From the NCBI RefSeq assembly GCF_003932785.1, contig NZ_RQYT01000016.1:1-53040 (forward strand): DNA of 53,040 bases. The letters are read 5' to 3'. A program made the position numbers and the translations under genes. Positions within the stretch are counted from its first letter, which is position 1, and each line of letters starts with the position of its first letter. The stretch comes from Arachnia propionica. Lineage in GTDB: Bacteria > Actinomycetota > Actinomycetes > Propionibacteriales > Propionibacteriaceae. Under the pieces are notes generated by a model, which saw only the letters and a program-made list of their open reading frames with translations, ran no database searches and had not been told where the DNA came from. Shown here one piece after another: positions 17,783 through 25,794 of the stretch.

Positions 17783-18412
17783 TCAGTGCACGGTCTGCCG
17801 GACCCCGATGTCGTTGACGAACTCGACCAGCGGCCCCTGCCAGCTGTTGACGAACGAGGTCATGGAGGTTGCCGCGAGGTTGATCCGACGGGCAGGGAGC
17901 AGATCGATTCCGAGGATTGCCTGGAGGCAGCTCATGATCGGACCCCAGTGCGCGACGACGACCGTCGTACCGCCCTCGTCGAGCAGACGGTCGAAGGCCA
18001 TGCGGGCCCTGGCGTGCAGTTCGATGTGCGACTCACCGCCCGGCGGGCGATAGGTCTCGTCGGACCAGAACCGCAGCATCTCGTCGGGGAACTCCGCGCG
18101 CAGGTCCGTCCCCAGACGCCCGTCCCACTCCCCGAAGGCCAGCTCATCCCAGGCCGGGTCGGTCTCCGCCTCGACCCCGTAGCGGGCAGCGATGATGGCA
18201 GCCGTTTGTTGGGCACGCGCCAGGGAGGAGGAGATGATCCGCACCGGGGTGTCACCGAGGAAGGACCACACCCGCTCGGCGAGGTCCTCGGCCTGGGCCC
18301 GTCCCTGGTCGTTGAGCGGCGGGTTCGCACCGCCTCGCCCATCCCAGACCCCGGTGAGGGTGAAGTCGGTGACGCCATGGCGGCACAGGACGAGGCGGCT
18401 GTCAGAGCTCAT
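17783..18412 (-). CDS. Histidine phosphatase family protein (second copy)
   Basis: 209 residues from the ATG at 18412. CRHGVTDFTLTGVWDGRG carries the phosphohistidine motif (residues 10-13); WDELAFGEWDGR (proton-donor Glu region) and VVVAHWGPI (second His) follow, as in cofactor-dependent phosphoglycerate-mutase-like and acid-phosphatase-like enzymes. On the minus strand TATGCT ends 8 nt before the ATG, suggesting a leaderless or near-leaderless transcript. The stop codon coincides with the target duplication of the 26-bp element remnant. The substrate is unknown; not closely related to the phosphatase at 6710. Confidence 0.87.
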   Translation of the reverse strand: MSSDSRLVLCRHGVTDFTLTGVWDGRGGANPPLNDQGRAQAEDLAERVWSFLGDTPVRIISSSLARAQQTAAIIAARYGVEAETDPAWDELAFGEWDGRLGTDLRAEFPDEMLRFWSDETYRPPGGESHIELHARARMAFDRLLDEGGTTVVVAHWGPIMSCLQAILGIDLLPARRINLAATSMTSFVNSWQGPLVEFVNDIGVRQTVH

Positions 18413-18442
18413 GGCAGCCCAGCATAGAGGGTCCCCCACTCG

Positions 18443-18556
18443 GGTTCGCCTGTCCTGGGATCGGTTCGCCTGCCATTCTCGCGGCTCGCCTGTCTTGTTG
18501 GGCAGGCGAATTGCGAGAAGGCAGGCGTTTCCACATCAAGGCAGGCGAATCCGGGG
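18443..18556 (-). repeat. Dyad-symmetric intergenic repeat, copy 1 (inverted)
   Basis: Seven CGCCTGyC/GrCAGGCG motifs in about 114 bp. Read on the minus strand it aligns base for base with the copies at 21293 and 36357, including the central stem-loop CGCCTGCC-CAACAAGA-CAGGCG and the block GGAAACGCCTGCCTTCT. It lies 27 bp beyond the stop of the ABC permease operon (18583) and upstream of the phosphatase promoter. Confidence 0.85.
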
Positions 18557-18582
18557 GTGGGGGGAGGAGGGGCGACGGGCGG

Positions 18583-19230
18583 TCAGCGGTCCCTGCGTTC
18601 GGCCGCCCGGGCCATGAGCGGGAGGACGGCCAGGTAGACCAGGACCCCGACGGCCAGGGCCGTCCAACCCGTCGCGATGCCCGCTGGCACCAACTGCTCG
18701 GGACGCAGCCGACTGACGGCCCACTCCGCTCCCCGGACCGCGCAGAGGAAGAGGACGATCACCCCGAGGAGTCGAGGCATGACCCACCGGCTGGGGCCGA
18801 AACCGGTGAGCAGCCACCATCCGAGCGCCGCGATGAGGAGGAAGGCCCCCGTGAGGCCCGCGACCTTGGCGGGCCAGTGCTCGGGCGGCACCTCCCCGGT
18901 CACCGTCGCCACCCCCACGGCCTCCCACAGGAACACACCCAGCAGCATCAGGACGAACAGGAGGAGCATGACCACCAACGCACTGAGCCCACGCACCAGC
19001 ACCACGTGACGACGCGGGACCGGCAGCAGATCCAGGTGGAGTTCACCGAACGGGGTGAGAATGGCCACGAACACCGGGATGAGGCTGCCGATCGCCAGGA
19101 ACGGGATCAGGCTGCCTCCCAGCTGGCTGGCCACGAGGCCCCAGAGCACGCCCAGCACCGGCAGGGCGACCAGGAGCCGCCGCGCCCACCACAGTTCCAG
19201 CCGGACCAGGGACGGGATGTACCCCTTCAT
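18583..19230 (-). CDS. ABC transporter membrane subunit (1)
   Basis: 215 residues with about six hydrophobic segments. Start MKGYIPSLVRLELWW at 19230 follows AGGAGG. It is the last gene of a regulator/ATPase/permease/permease operon and overlaps the previous permease gene by 4 bp. It is not similar enough to a named permease to give a substrate; operons of this shape (YtrA-type regulator plus ABC-2-type permeases) usually respond to cell-envelope antibiotics. Arg-rich short C-terminus (ARAAERRDR). Confidence 0.8.
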   Translation of the reverse strand: MKGYIPSLVRLELWWARRLLVALPVLGVLWGLVASQLGGSLIPFLAIGSLIPVFVAILTPFGELHLDLLPVPRRHVVLVRGLSALVVMLLLFVLMLLGVFLWEAVGVATVTGEVPPEHWPAKVAGLTGAFLLIAALGWWLLTGFGPSRWVMPRLLGVIVLFLCAVRGAEWAVSRLRPEQLVPAGIATGWTALAVGVLVYLAVLPLMARAAERRDR

Positions 19231-19847
19231 CGGGCCTCCTTCTCGACGAAGGGCAGGGAGAAGAGGAATGAGACGATGATCCCCAGCACCCCGGCGACCA
19301 GCGGGCCCCACATGCCCGACGTACCCCACACCATCCGCAGGAAGACGCTCCCGACGAGCAGAATCAGCGAGATGGCCCCCACGGGCAACCAGAGCTCCCA
19401 CGTGGCGCGGCCCGAGGAGACGGAACAGTGGAACGCCAGTGCCACCCCCAGAAAGAGCAGACCGATTCCCGACAACAACATCGCCCTCTCCACCCAGTGC
19501 TCCGGCAGGGCATGGCCGAGCCTCTCCAAGACCAGCAGGAGGCCGACATGCATGACCATGGCGAGAATCAGGAGGGTGACGGCGACGGTGTAGTGGGCGA
19601 GCAGGACCGTCCTGGGCCGCACCGGGAGCAGCTCGAAGACGCCGAGGGGGTAGCCCGGACGACGGGCGGTGAAGATCGCATGGACGAAGAGGATGGCAAA
19701 GACCGCCGCCCCGGTTGGCGTCAAGACGACCTCCCAGGCCCCGAAGTGTCCCAGGACCCCGAGGACGAGCAGCACCACGACCAGGGCCCCCAGGTACCAA
19801 CTGATCCCCTGGAGGTCGACGCGGAGAACTTTCTTGAACTCACGCAT
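19227..19847 (-). CDS. ABC transporter membrane subunit (2)
   Basis: 206 residues, six probable TM helices; begins MREFKKVLRVDLQGISWYLG at 19847. FELLPVRPRTVLLAHY is the cytoplasmic loop pattern of ABC-2-type permeases; the equivalent loop in subunit 1 is LDLLPVPRRHVVLVRG, so the two permeases are distant paralogues that probably form a heterodimer. It overlaps the ATPase gene (8 bp) upstream and subunit 1 (4 bp) downstream. Confidence 0.82.
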   Translation of the reverse strand: MREFKKVLRVDLQGISWYLGALVVVLLVLGVLGHFGAWEVVLTPTGAAVFAILFVHAIFTARRPGYPLGVFELLPVRPRTVLLAHYTVAVTLLILAMVMHVGLLLVLERLGHALPEHWVERAMLLSGIGLLFLGVALAFHCSVSSGRATWELWLPVGAISLILLVGSVFLRMVWGTSGMWGPLVAGVLGIIVSFLFSLPFVEKEAR

Positions 19848-20673
19848 GGACCGGCTCCTTGACGAGATGCAGCAGCAGCTGCTCGATGGTGGGGGACTCG
19901 GCGACGATGTCAGGGCCGCAGAGCGCCAGGTCCCGGGCCGCAACGAGGGCCTCCCAGCCCATCGCGTGCCGCCGGATCCCGTGGAGGAACACCGCGAGAT
20001 CGGGGGTGAGGCTCTGGACCCCGCCACGCACCAGCGCCCACTGCTCCCGCAGGTCGTCGAGCTGCCCGGCGAGGGTGACCCGCCCGGACTCCAGGACGAC
20101 GAGGCGATCCGCGATGCGCTCGAGGTCGCTCGTGATGTGGCTGGAGAACAGCACGGCATGCCGTTCGTCGGTCATGAACTCCGCGACCTGGTCGAGGAGT
20201 TGGGTGCGGGCCAGCGGGTCGAGACCGCTGGTGGGCTCGTCGAGGATGAGGAGTTCGGCGCCGAGAGCGAGGGCAAAGGCCAGTTGCAGCTTCATGCCCG
20301 CGCCGCGGGACAGCTCGCCGATCTTCTTCCTCATCTCCGCCCCGGCCCACTGGGCGAGCCGCTCGAAGCGGGCCTGATCCCAGTTCGGGTAGAAGGGGCC
20401 GAGCAACTTGCCCAGCTCCCCCACCTTCCAGTGCTTCGGCCACGGCGGGGTGTCGAGGACCACACCGACGCGGGTCTTGTCGATGAGATGGATCCGACCG
20501 CTCGCCGGCAGGCAGACCCCGAGCCCGAGTTTGATGGCGGTGGTCTTCCCGGCCCCGTTGGGCCCGACGAGCGCGGTGACGTAGCCACGCGGGACCTCGA
20601 GGTCGAGTGGCCCGAGGCTGAAGCCGTCGTAGTGCTTCGTCACGGCCGAGAGGACGAAGGGCGAGGGGGTCAT
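19840..20673 (-). CDS. ABC transporter ATP-binding protein (YtrB-like)
   Basis: 277 residues. Walker A GPNGAGKTT at residues 37-45; the signature LSRGAGMKLQLAFAL is the degenerate form seen in YtrB/EcsA-like ATPases; Walker B with D-loop LLILDEPTSGLD; switch His in SSHIT. It powers the two downstream permeases. The start overlaps the end of the GntR gene (ATGA), so the four genes 21053 to 18583 form one operon. Confidence 0.93.
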   Translation of the reverse strand: MTPSPFVLSAVTKHYDGFSLGPLDLEVPRGYVTALVGPNGAGKTTAIKLGLGVCLPASGRIHLIDKTRVGVVLDTPPWPKHWKVGELGKLLGPFYPNWDQARFERLAQWAGAEMRKKIGELSRGAGMKLQLAFALALGAELLILDEPTSGLDPLARTQLLDQVAEFMTDERHAVLFSSHITSDLERIADRLVVLESGRVTLAGQLDDLREQWALVRGGVQSLTPDLAVFLHGIRRHAMGWEALVAARDLALCGPDIVAESPTIEQLLLHLVKEPVHA

Positions 20674-21053
20674 GAGTTCTCCTGGGTGTCGAGGGCGATG
20701 TCGAGGATCTGCCGGAGGTCGTCGTCGGGGATGTCGGCGAGCCGGGCCCGGGCGACTGCGTCGTCCATGAGCCCCTCGATCTCCCGGAGCACCTGCTCAC
20801 GGACGAGCTCCGTGTCGCGGGGCTGGACGTAGTAGCCCTTGCCGGGGACGTTGATGAGGAATCCCTCGGCGACGAGGTCGGCGTAGGCACGGGTGGTGGT
20901 GATGACGCTGACCCGCAGGTCCCGGGCGAGAACCCGGATCGACGGGAGCGCCTCCCCCTCCGCAGCCTCACCACGCAGGATCGCCGCCTTGATCTGGTCC
21001 TTGATCTGACCGTAGATCGGCGTCCCGCTCGTGTTGGACAGGATGATGTCCAC
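20670..21053 (-). CDS. GntR-family regulator, YtrA subfamily
   Basis: 127 residues. N-terminal winged helix: PIYGQIKDQIKAAIL, EALPSIRVLARDLRVSVITTTRAYADL and GFLINVPGKGYYV. It is followed only by a short helical C-terminal region, which defines the YtrA type. The GTG at 21053 is chosen because AAAGGAGG sits 5 nt upstream. It is the first gene of the ABC operon and is preceded by a perfect inverted repeat overlapping the -10 box, so it most likely represses its own operon until an envelope-active compound is present (inference from the family). Confidence 0.92.
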   Translation of the reverse strand: MDIILSNTSGTPIYGQIKDQIKAAILRGEAAEGEALPSIRVLARDLRVSVITTTRAYADLVAEGFLINVPGKGYYVQPRDTELVREQVLREIEGLMDDAVARARLADIPDDDLRQILDIALDTQENS

Positions 21054-21066
21054 ATCCACCTCCTTT

Positions 21067-21107
21067 CTGTATATGTACAGCATATACAGTATGGACGGTA
21101 TGGACAA
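21067..21107 (-). promoter_or_regulatory. Promoter and GntR operator of the ABC operon
   Basis: On the minus strand: -35 TTGTCC (21107-21102), 17-bp spacer, -10 TATGCT (21084-21079). The perfect dyad CTGTATATG-N5-CATATACAG (21067-21089) covers the -10 box and start site, a classical repressor position. The Shine-Dalgarno sequence begins one base beyond the dyad. Confidence 0.8.
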
Positions 21108-21292
21108 CCCTGGAGGCGGTTCAGGCAGGCGGCCAACGTGGGCTCCGGACAGGCGCCTCCACCACCAAGGCCACGAATCGCCGTCCTGCTTCCCTGGCAC
21201 CGTTGACATCGCGGGCTCACCGAAGCAAAGCGGCGATTCATGACCACCCCGACACCGCCCCTCTCACCCCCCGTCGATCTCCCCAGCGCGCT

Positions 21293-21422
21293 GGTTCGCC
21301 TGCCTTGGATCGGAAACGCCTGTCTTCTTTCACTTCGCCTGCCGAACAAGACAGGCGAGCCGCCGACAAGGCAGGCGAGCCCCAACCAAGACAGGCGAAC
21401 CCGGGACAAGGCAGGCGAAACC
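21293..21422 (+). repeat. Dyad-symmetric intergenic repeat, copy 2
   Basis: The longest copy, with seven CGCCTGyC/GrCAGGCG motifs: three pointing one way, then four the other. The central stem-loop is CGCCTGCCGAACAAGACAGGCG without the last base pair limit (21336-21357). It lies in a 580-bp gene-free region between the GntR promoter (21107) and the stop of the FtsX-like permease (21636); the remainder of that region holds one terminator and nothing else recognisable. Confidence 0.85.
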
Positions 21423-21538
21423 AACCCGGTCACGAAGCGACGTCCTGGCGGGGTGGGCGGGGAGGGCGGACCTCGTGCCAGGGCAACCTTGATGCCTCCA
21501 CTGAACCACTCCTGCTACCGACACCGCGGATGGCAAAG

Positions 21539-21577
21539 GTCCGGGGCGGGACTCCACGAAGGGAATCCCGCCCCGGA
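21539..21577. terminator. Strong hairpin downstream of the FtsX-like operon
   Basis: GTCCGGGGCGGGACTCC and its near-perfect complement GGAATCCCGCCCCGGAC enclose a 5-6 nt loop, about 60 bp past the stop at 21636. No T tract, as usual in high-GC actinobacteria. Confidence 0.75.
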
Positions 21578-21635
21578 CCCGGAGGGCCAGTAATGGGGGG
21601 GTCAGACTGGCCCGGTTCAGGGGTGGCGCACCCGC

Positions 21636-24053
21636 TCACTCAGCGGCGAGCGCCTCGGTGGGTGTGGCGTTGGCGGCCTTGCGACCAGGCAGAACCGACG
21701 CGAGAGCGGCCGCGAGCAGGCAGACGAGGATGAGACCACCGGTGTAGAGGAGGTCGACCGAGAACACCGCGTCGACCCGGGAGCCCTCCGGCATCATGCC
21801 GAGGGTCGTCGTGACCCCGAGCCAGCTGAAGAAGGCGCCCGCGAGGATGCCGACCCCCACGCCGACGACCCCGAGCAGCAGGGCCTCCACCAGCAGCATG
21901 ACCCGCAACGACGACCGCTGCATGCCGAGGGCCCGCAACAGCGCCGACTCGCGCTGCCGTTCCAGCACCGACAGCCCCAGGGTGTTGCCGACACCCACGA
22001 GGGCGATGACGACCGCAACCCCCAGCAGCGCCGTCAACACGATGAGCAGCACCTCCACGATCTTGATCAGGATGCCTGCCGGGAAGGCCCCGCCGCCCAC
22101 CGTGATCTCCCGCTCTGAGTCCATGAGGCTCACGATGTCGTTGAGGATCGACCCGAGATCGGAGCGGTCCTTCAGCTTGACCCAGGCCTCCCGGTCCTCA
22201 GCGGTCCCGGGGAGCTTCTCGAAGACCGCCTCCGACACCGCAGCCAGACCGGATTCGACCTTCGCGGACTGCACCACGCGCAGCTGACCGACACCCGGGA
22301 GCTCGACGACATCAGGGAGGTTCAGTCCATCGTTGACGACGATCGCATCCTCCGGAGCGATCATCTTGTCCGGCAATTCCCACTGCGTCACCACGGGGTT
22401 GACGCTGCGAACGGACAGGTCGGAGCCGAATCCCTCCCCGACCTGCACCTCCTTGGAGGGGATGAACTCGACGGATTCGACATTGTCGAAGCCGGTCACC
22501 CTGTCGATGAGACGCTGCTCCAAAGGCTCCTGGCTGCGCAGGGTCAGGTCGACCGGGAACTGCTCGTTGATGGCCTCCAGTGCGGAACTGCGCATCGTCG
22601 CCACCGCCACCTGCAGGGTGACGATCAGCCCGACCGCCAGCATGAGGGCGACGGCGGTGGCGGAGGCCCGACGAGGGTTGCGGACCGCGTTGCCGACAGC
22701 GAGCCGCACCGTCGGGCCACCGAAGGAGAACACCCCACCCAGCACCCGCAGCAGGAAGGGCACGTAGAAGGGGGCCGCCAACAGGATGGCGATGGACAGC
22801 AGACCGCCACCGGGAAGTGCCCAGAGCAGCCCCTGCTCCGGCGCCTGGAAGGCCATGAGGATGAGCACGGCGGCGCCGGCGAAGAGCACCAGACAGATCA
22901 CGCCTCGGGCGATGCTGAGCCGTTTGGCCTTCGTCACCGTCGGGACCACCTGCAGCGCCTCGAGGGGACTCACCCGGGTGGCCGCGAGGGACGGACCCAC
23001 CACGGACAGCACCGTCGCCAGCACCCCGACGCCGACGGCGATCGCGAGTTCCGTCCACGGGAGGACCAACCCCCAGTGGATGGCCCCGGTGAACAGGGCG
23101 GCGACGAGGGCGACGCCGGCACCCAGGAGCACACCGATGAGGGAACCGACGAGCCCCAGCAGCACGGCCTCGGCGACGAGACGTCCCACCACCTGGCCGG
23201 AGGACGCACCAACGGCCCGGAGCAGACCGATCTGGCGGCGCCGCTGCGTCAACAGGATGGTGAAGGTGTTGCCGATGATGATCATGCCGACGATGAGCGC
23301 CACGGCAGCGAACCCGAGCAGGAGGTTGCGGAACACGTCGAAATCACCCGTGAGCTTCTTCAACGATTCCGTCCGGTAGTTCTCCGCCGTCGCGACGATC
23401 GTGTCGTTGTAGAAGGAACCTGTGCCCTGGAGTTCGGCCAGGAGACGAGCGGCGGTGCCCTCCGGGTCGGAGGAGCGGATGAGCCAGAAGTTCGCGCTGT
23501 CCGCCTCGGCACCGAACTCTGCGGGGAGGTATCCGGTTCCGGGCGAGAGCCCAGCCGGGTCATCGGTCAGCCCGACGACCTTCACCTCGCCCTCCACACC
23601 GCCGACCTCGACGCTGTCACCGAGCTTCACGTCGATCTTGGCGGCATCCTTGGCCGCCAGCGCGATCTCGGTCAGGCCGCTGGGCCACTGCCCCTCCACG
23701 AGGGAGGCCCACCGGAACTCCTCCTCGGGCAACGGGAGGACCCGGAAGAGGTTCGCCTTGCCGCTCTTGCTGCTGACGAGGACAGGGCTCTCCAGGACGG
23801 GAGCGAAGGCATCGACCCCCTCGACGCCACCGATGACCTCCTCCGCCTTGTCGAGCTCAAGGAAGTAGTCACTCACGACCACGTCAGCCTTGGCGGCAGG
23901 CAGCGCGTTGGTGCGGGCGAGGGAGTTCTCCTCCGTGCGCACCGCCACGAGGATCGCGGCGATGAAGCCGACGCTGATGGCCACGGCCACCAGGGTGGCG
24001 ACGAAACGACCCGGGCGAAGCCGGATCTCGTTGATGGCGTCGCGCAGCATCAT
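21636..24053 (-). CDS. FtsX-like ABC transporter permease (MacB/LolCE type)
   Basis: 805 residues. A TM helix near residue 20, a large extracellular domain (about 40-245), three TM helices (about 250-370), a further hydrophobic pair, a second FtsX module with its own extracellular loop, and three final TM helices. FTILLTQRRRQIGLLRAVGASSGQV and LGLSVLERQRESALLRALGMQRSSL are the two FtsX-domain signatures. Its ATG overlaps the ATPase stop. Such two-gene systems export lipoproteins or peptides, or transmit envelope stress; the substrate is unknown. Confidence 0.92.
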   Translation of the reverse strand: MMLRDAINEIRLRPGRFVATLVAVAISVGFIAAILVAVRTEENSLARTNALPAAKADVVVSDYFLELDKAEEVIGGVEGVDAFAPVLESPVLVSSKSGKANLFRVLPLPEEEFRWASLVEGQWPSGLTEIALAAKDAAKIDVKLGDSVEVGGVEGEVKVVGLTDDPAGLSPGTGYLPAEFGAEADSANFWLIRSSDPEGTAARLLAELQGTGSFYNDTIVATAENYRTESLKKLTGDFDVFRNLLLGFAAVALIVGMIIIGNTFTILLTQRRRQIGLLRAVGASSGQVVGRLVAEAVLLGLVGSLIGVLLGAGVALVAALFTGAIHWGLVLPWTELAIAVGVGVLATVLSVVGPSLAATRVSPLEALQVVPTVTKAKRLSIARGVICLVLFAGAAVLILMAFQAPEQGLLWALPGGGLLSIAILLAAPFYVPFLLRVLGGVFSFGGPTVRLAVGNAVRNPRRASATAVALMLAVGLIVTLQVAVATMRSSALEAINEQFPVDLTLRSQEPLEQRLIDRVTGFDNVESVEFIPSKEVQVGEGFGSDLSVRSVNPVVTQWELPDKMIAPEDAIVVNDGLNLPDVVELPGVGQLRVVQSAKVESGLAAVSEAVFEKLPGTAEDREAWVKLKDRSDLGSILNDIVSLMDSEREITVGGGAFPAGILIKIVEVLLIVLTALLGVAVVIALVGVGNTLGLSVLERQRESALLRALGMQRSSLRVMLLVEALLLGVVGVGVGILAGAFFSWLGVTTTLGMMPEGSRVDAVFSVDLLYTGGLILVCLLAAALASVLPGRKAANATPTEALAAE

Positions 24054-24802
24054 GCCCCCAGACGGCCGAGGCTGGTCAGCATCATCTCAGCGGTCGGTGC
24101 GGCGACATCGTCGACGATGCGGCCATCGGACAGGACCAGGGCGCGGTCGGCGTAGGCCGCGGCCTTCGGGTCGTGGGTGACCATGATGATGGTCTGGCCC
24201 CGGTCACGGGAGCAGCTCTGCAGGTATGCCAGCAGCGCGGTCCCGGCACGGGAGTCGAGGGCCCCGGTCGGCTCGTCGGCGAAGATGACCTGCGGTCGGG
24301 TGACCAGGGCACGGGCGATCGCGACGCGCTGCTGCTGGCCGCCGGAGAGCTGACTGGGGCGGTGGGTGAGCCGGTCGCCGATGCCGAGAGAGCCGACGAT
24401 CTCGTCGAACAGCTGCCGATCCGGCTTCTTCCCCGCCAGTTCCAGCGGTAGCAGGATGTTCTGCTCAGCGGTCAGGGTGGGCAGCAGGTTGAAGGACTGG
24501 AACACGAACCCCACCTGGTCACGTCTGATGCGGGTCACCTGCTTCTCCGACAGCGTCGACAGGTTCGACTCCCCGATGAATGCGCCCCCCGAGGTGGCTC
24601 GGTCGAGTCCGGCCATGCAGTGCATGAGGGTCGACTTCCCTGATCCCGACGGGCCCATGATGGCCGTGAACGAACCGTCGGCGATCGCCAGGTTGACGTT
24701 GTCGACCGCGACGACGGGGCGTGGACCGTCGGCCCCGAACACCTTCGTCAGGTTCTGGGTGCCGCATGCGGCTCGCACGGCCGCTGGGGGATGAACGGTC
24801 AT
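24050..24802 (-). CDS. ABC transporter ATP-binding protein (MacB/LolD type)
   Basis: 250 residues from the ATG at 24802 (MTVHPPAAV). Walker A MGPSGSGKSTLM, Q-loop FVFQSFNLLPTLT, signature LSGGQQQRVAIARAL, Walker B VIFADEPTGALD, switch His in VTHD. This is the ATPase subfamily that pairs with FtsX-type permeases, here the next gene. The longer upstream frame lacks a good ribosome site. The operon is divergent from the Crp-like regulator at 25021. Confidence 0.94.
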   Translation of the reverse strand: MTVHPPAAVRAACGTQNLTKVFGADGPRPVVAVDNVNLAIADGSFTAIMGPSGSGKSTLMHCMAGLDRATSGGAFIGESNLSTLSEKQVTRIRRDQVGFVFQSFNLLPTLTAEQNILLPLELAGKKPDRQLFDEIVGSLGIGDRLTHRPSQLSGGQQQRVAIARALVTRPQVIFADEPTGALDSRAGTALLAYLQSCSRDRGQTIIMVTHDPKAAAYADRALVLSDGRIVDDVAAPTAEMMLTSLGRLGA

Positions 24803-25020
24803 GGTGGGGCCTCTCCTTCGCTCAGAAATCACCTCCACGTTATCGACGCAGTCGTTCGCTGCCATCAGTCCACCGGCCCCGAAAGTCGCGGGTGGGGCAA
24901 GACCTTGGCACGACCCGCCCCTGAGACCTTCAGCCGATGTCACCGCCACGTGATCACTCGACGGGACCTGACCTGAGACCTTTCGGCCTGGCGACGGGCA
25001 AGCGGGCCTACACTACGACC

Positions 25021-25734
25021 ATGCGTGCTGTGAAACCCCTCGTCGGGAGCCCTTTCGAGAGCCGACTCATGAGACAGCTCGAGACCATGGTCGGAGGGGC
25101 GCTGCCCAACGCTGGGGCCCTGGCCTCCATGTCGGTGGTCGCGACGATCGACCGGGGGGACCCGCTGCCCGGCGGCCATCAGCCCATGATGTGGTGGGTG
25201 ATGGATGGTTCCCTCAGCGTGCAGTTCGAGCTCAACGGCAGGACGCAGATCGCCGGGTACGTGGAGACGAGGGACATCTTCATCGGGAGTTACCCGAAGG
25301 AGGTGGCCGAACTGCTCGGACTCACGTCCATGCATCCGCTCTTCGACTCCCCCCTGGTGCGGACCCGCAAACGAGGGGTCGCGCTGGAGCGGTCCCAGCT
25401 GGTGGGCGTGGCTCTTGGGGTCATCACCGATCTCGCGCTGCGGTACGCCAAGTGGCAGGCCCTGCTCAACATCTGCCTGCTCAACTTCGTGACCTACCAC
25501 ATGAACCGCGAGTACCAGTTCCTCACCATGAACGCGGAGCAGCGGTACCTCGCCTTCCTCCGGGACTCGCCCCGCGCCGCCTCCCTGGTCTCACAGCGGC
25601 AGGCCGCGAACTACCTGGGTCTGACCCCGGTGGGCCTCAACCGGGTCGTGGCCCGGCTGCGTCGCGACGGCCGGCTCCCCTGCGCCCAGGAGAAGGAGGC
25701 CAAGGGCAAGGAGGCCACGACCGACAAGGCGTGA
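25021..25734 (+). CDS. Crp/Fnr-like transcription regulator
   Basis: 237 residues. The N-terminal half is a divergent cyclic-nucleotide-binding-like beta barrel (MMWWVMDGSLSVQFELNGRTQIAGYVETRDIFIGSY); a long dimer helix follows, then a C-terminal HTH (SLVSQRQAANYLGLTPVGLNRVVARLRRDGRL). The cAMP-contacting Arg-Ser pattern is not obvious, so the ligand is unknown. The tail is Lys/Glu-rich. A -10 TACACT at 25009-25014 lies 6 nt before the ATG, so the message is probably leaderless. It is divergent from the FtsX-type ABC operon and may control it. Confidence 0.82.
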   Translation: MRAVKPLVGSPFESRLMRQLETMVGGALPNAGALASMSVVATIDRGDPLPGGHQPMMWWVMDGSLSVQFELNGRTQIAGYVETRDIFIGSYPKEVAELLGLTSMHPLFDSPLVRTRKRGVALERSQLVGVALGVITDLALRYAKWQALLNICLLNFVTYHMNREYQFLTMNAEQRYLAFLRDSPRAASLVSQRQAANYLGLTPVGLNRVVARLRRDGRLPCAQEKEAKGKEATTDKA

Positions 25735-25752
25735 GCACCCGGCGACGAAAGC

Positions 25753-25790
25753 CCGAGGGCCCCGCAGGTCAGTTCCTGCGGGGCCCTCGG
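25753..25790. terminator. Bidirectional terminator between the Crp-like gene and the adhesin gene
   Basis: CCGAGGGCCCCGCAGG pairs perfectly with CCTGCGGGGCCCTCGG around a TCAGTT loop. It lies between two convergent stops (25734 and 25795), and confirms that the adhesin really ends at its LPRTGH codons. Confidence 0.9.
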
Positions 25791-25794
25791 TGCG

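Noticed and set aside
17532-17785. A full 248-bp relative of the MITE between the two TCA triplets
   Set aside because: The left end matches only about 10 bp and the interior shows no similarity to the 158-bp element, so only the 26-bp remnant is called.
20670-21209. Longer GntR protein (179 residues)
   Set aside because: The extension would translate through the operator and promoter; the GTG at 21053 has an ideal Shine-Dalgarno sequence.
21293-21422. CRISPR-like look of the repeated GGCAGGCGA motifs
   Set aside because: Motifs are short, spacers are irregular and shared between the three copies, orientation inverts in the middle, and no cas gene is present.
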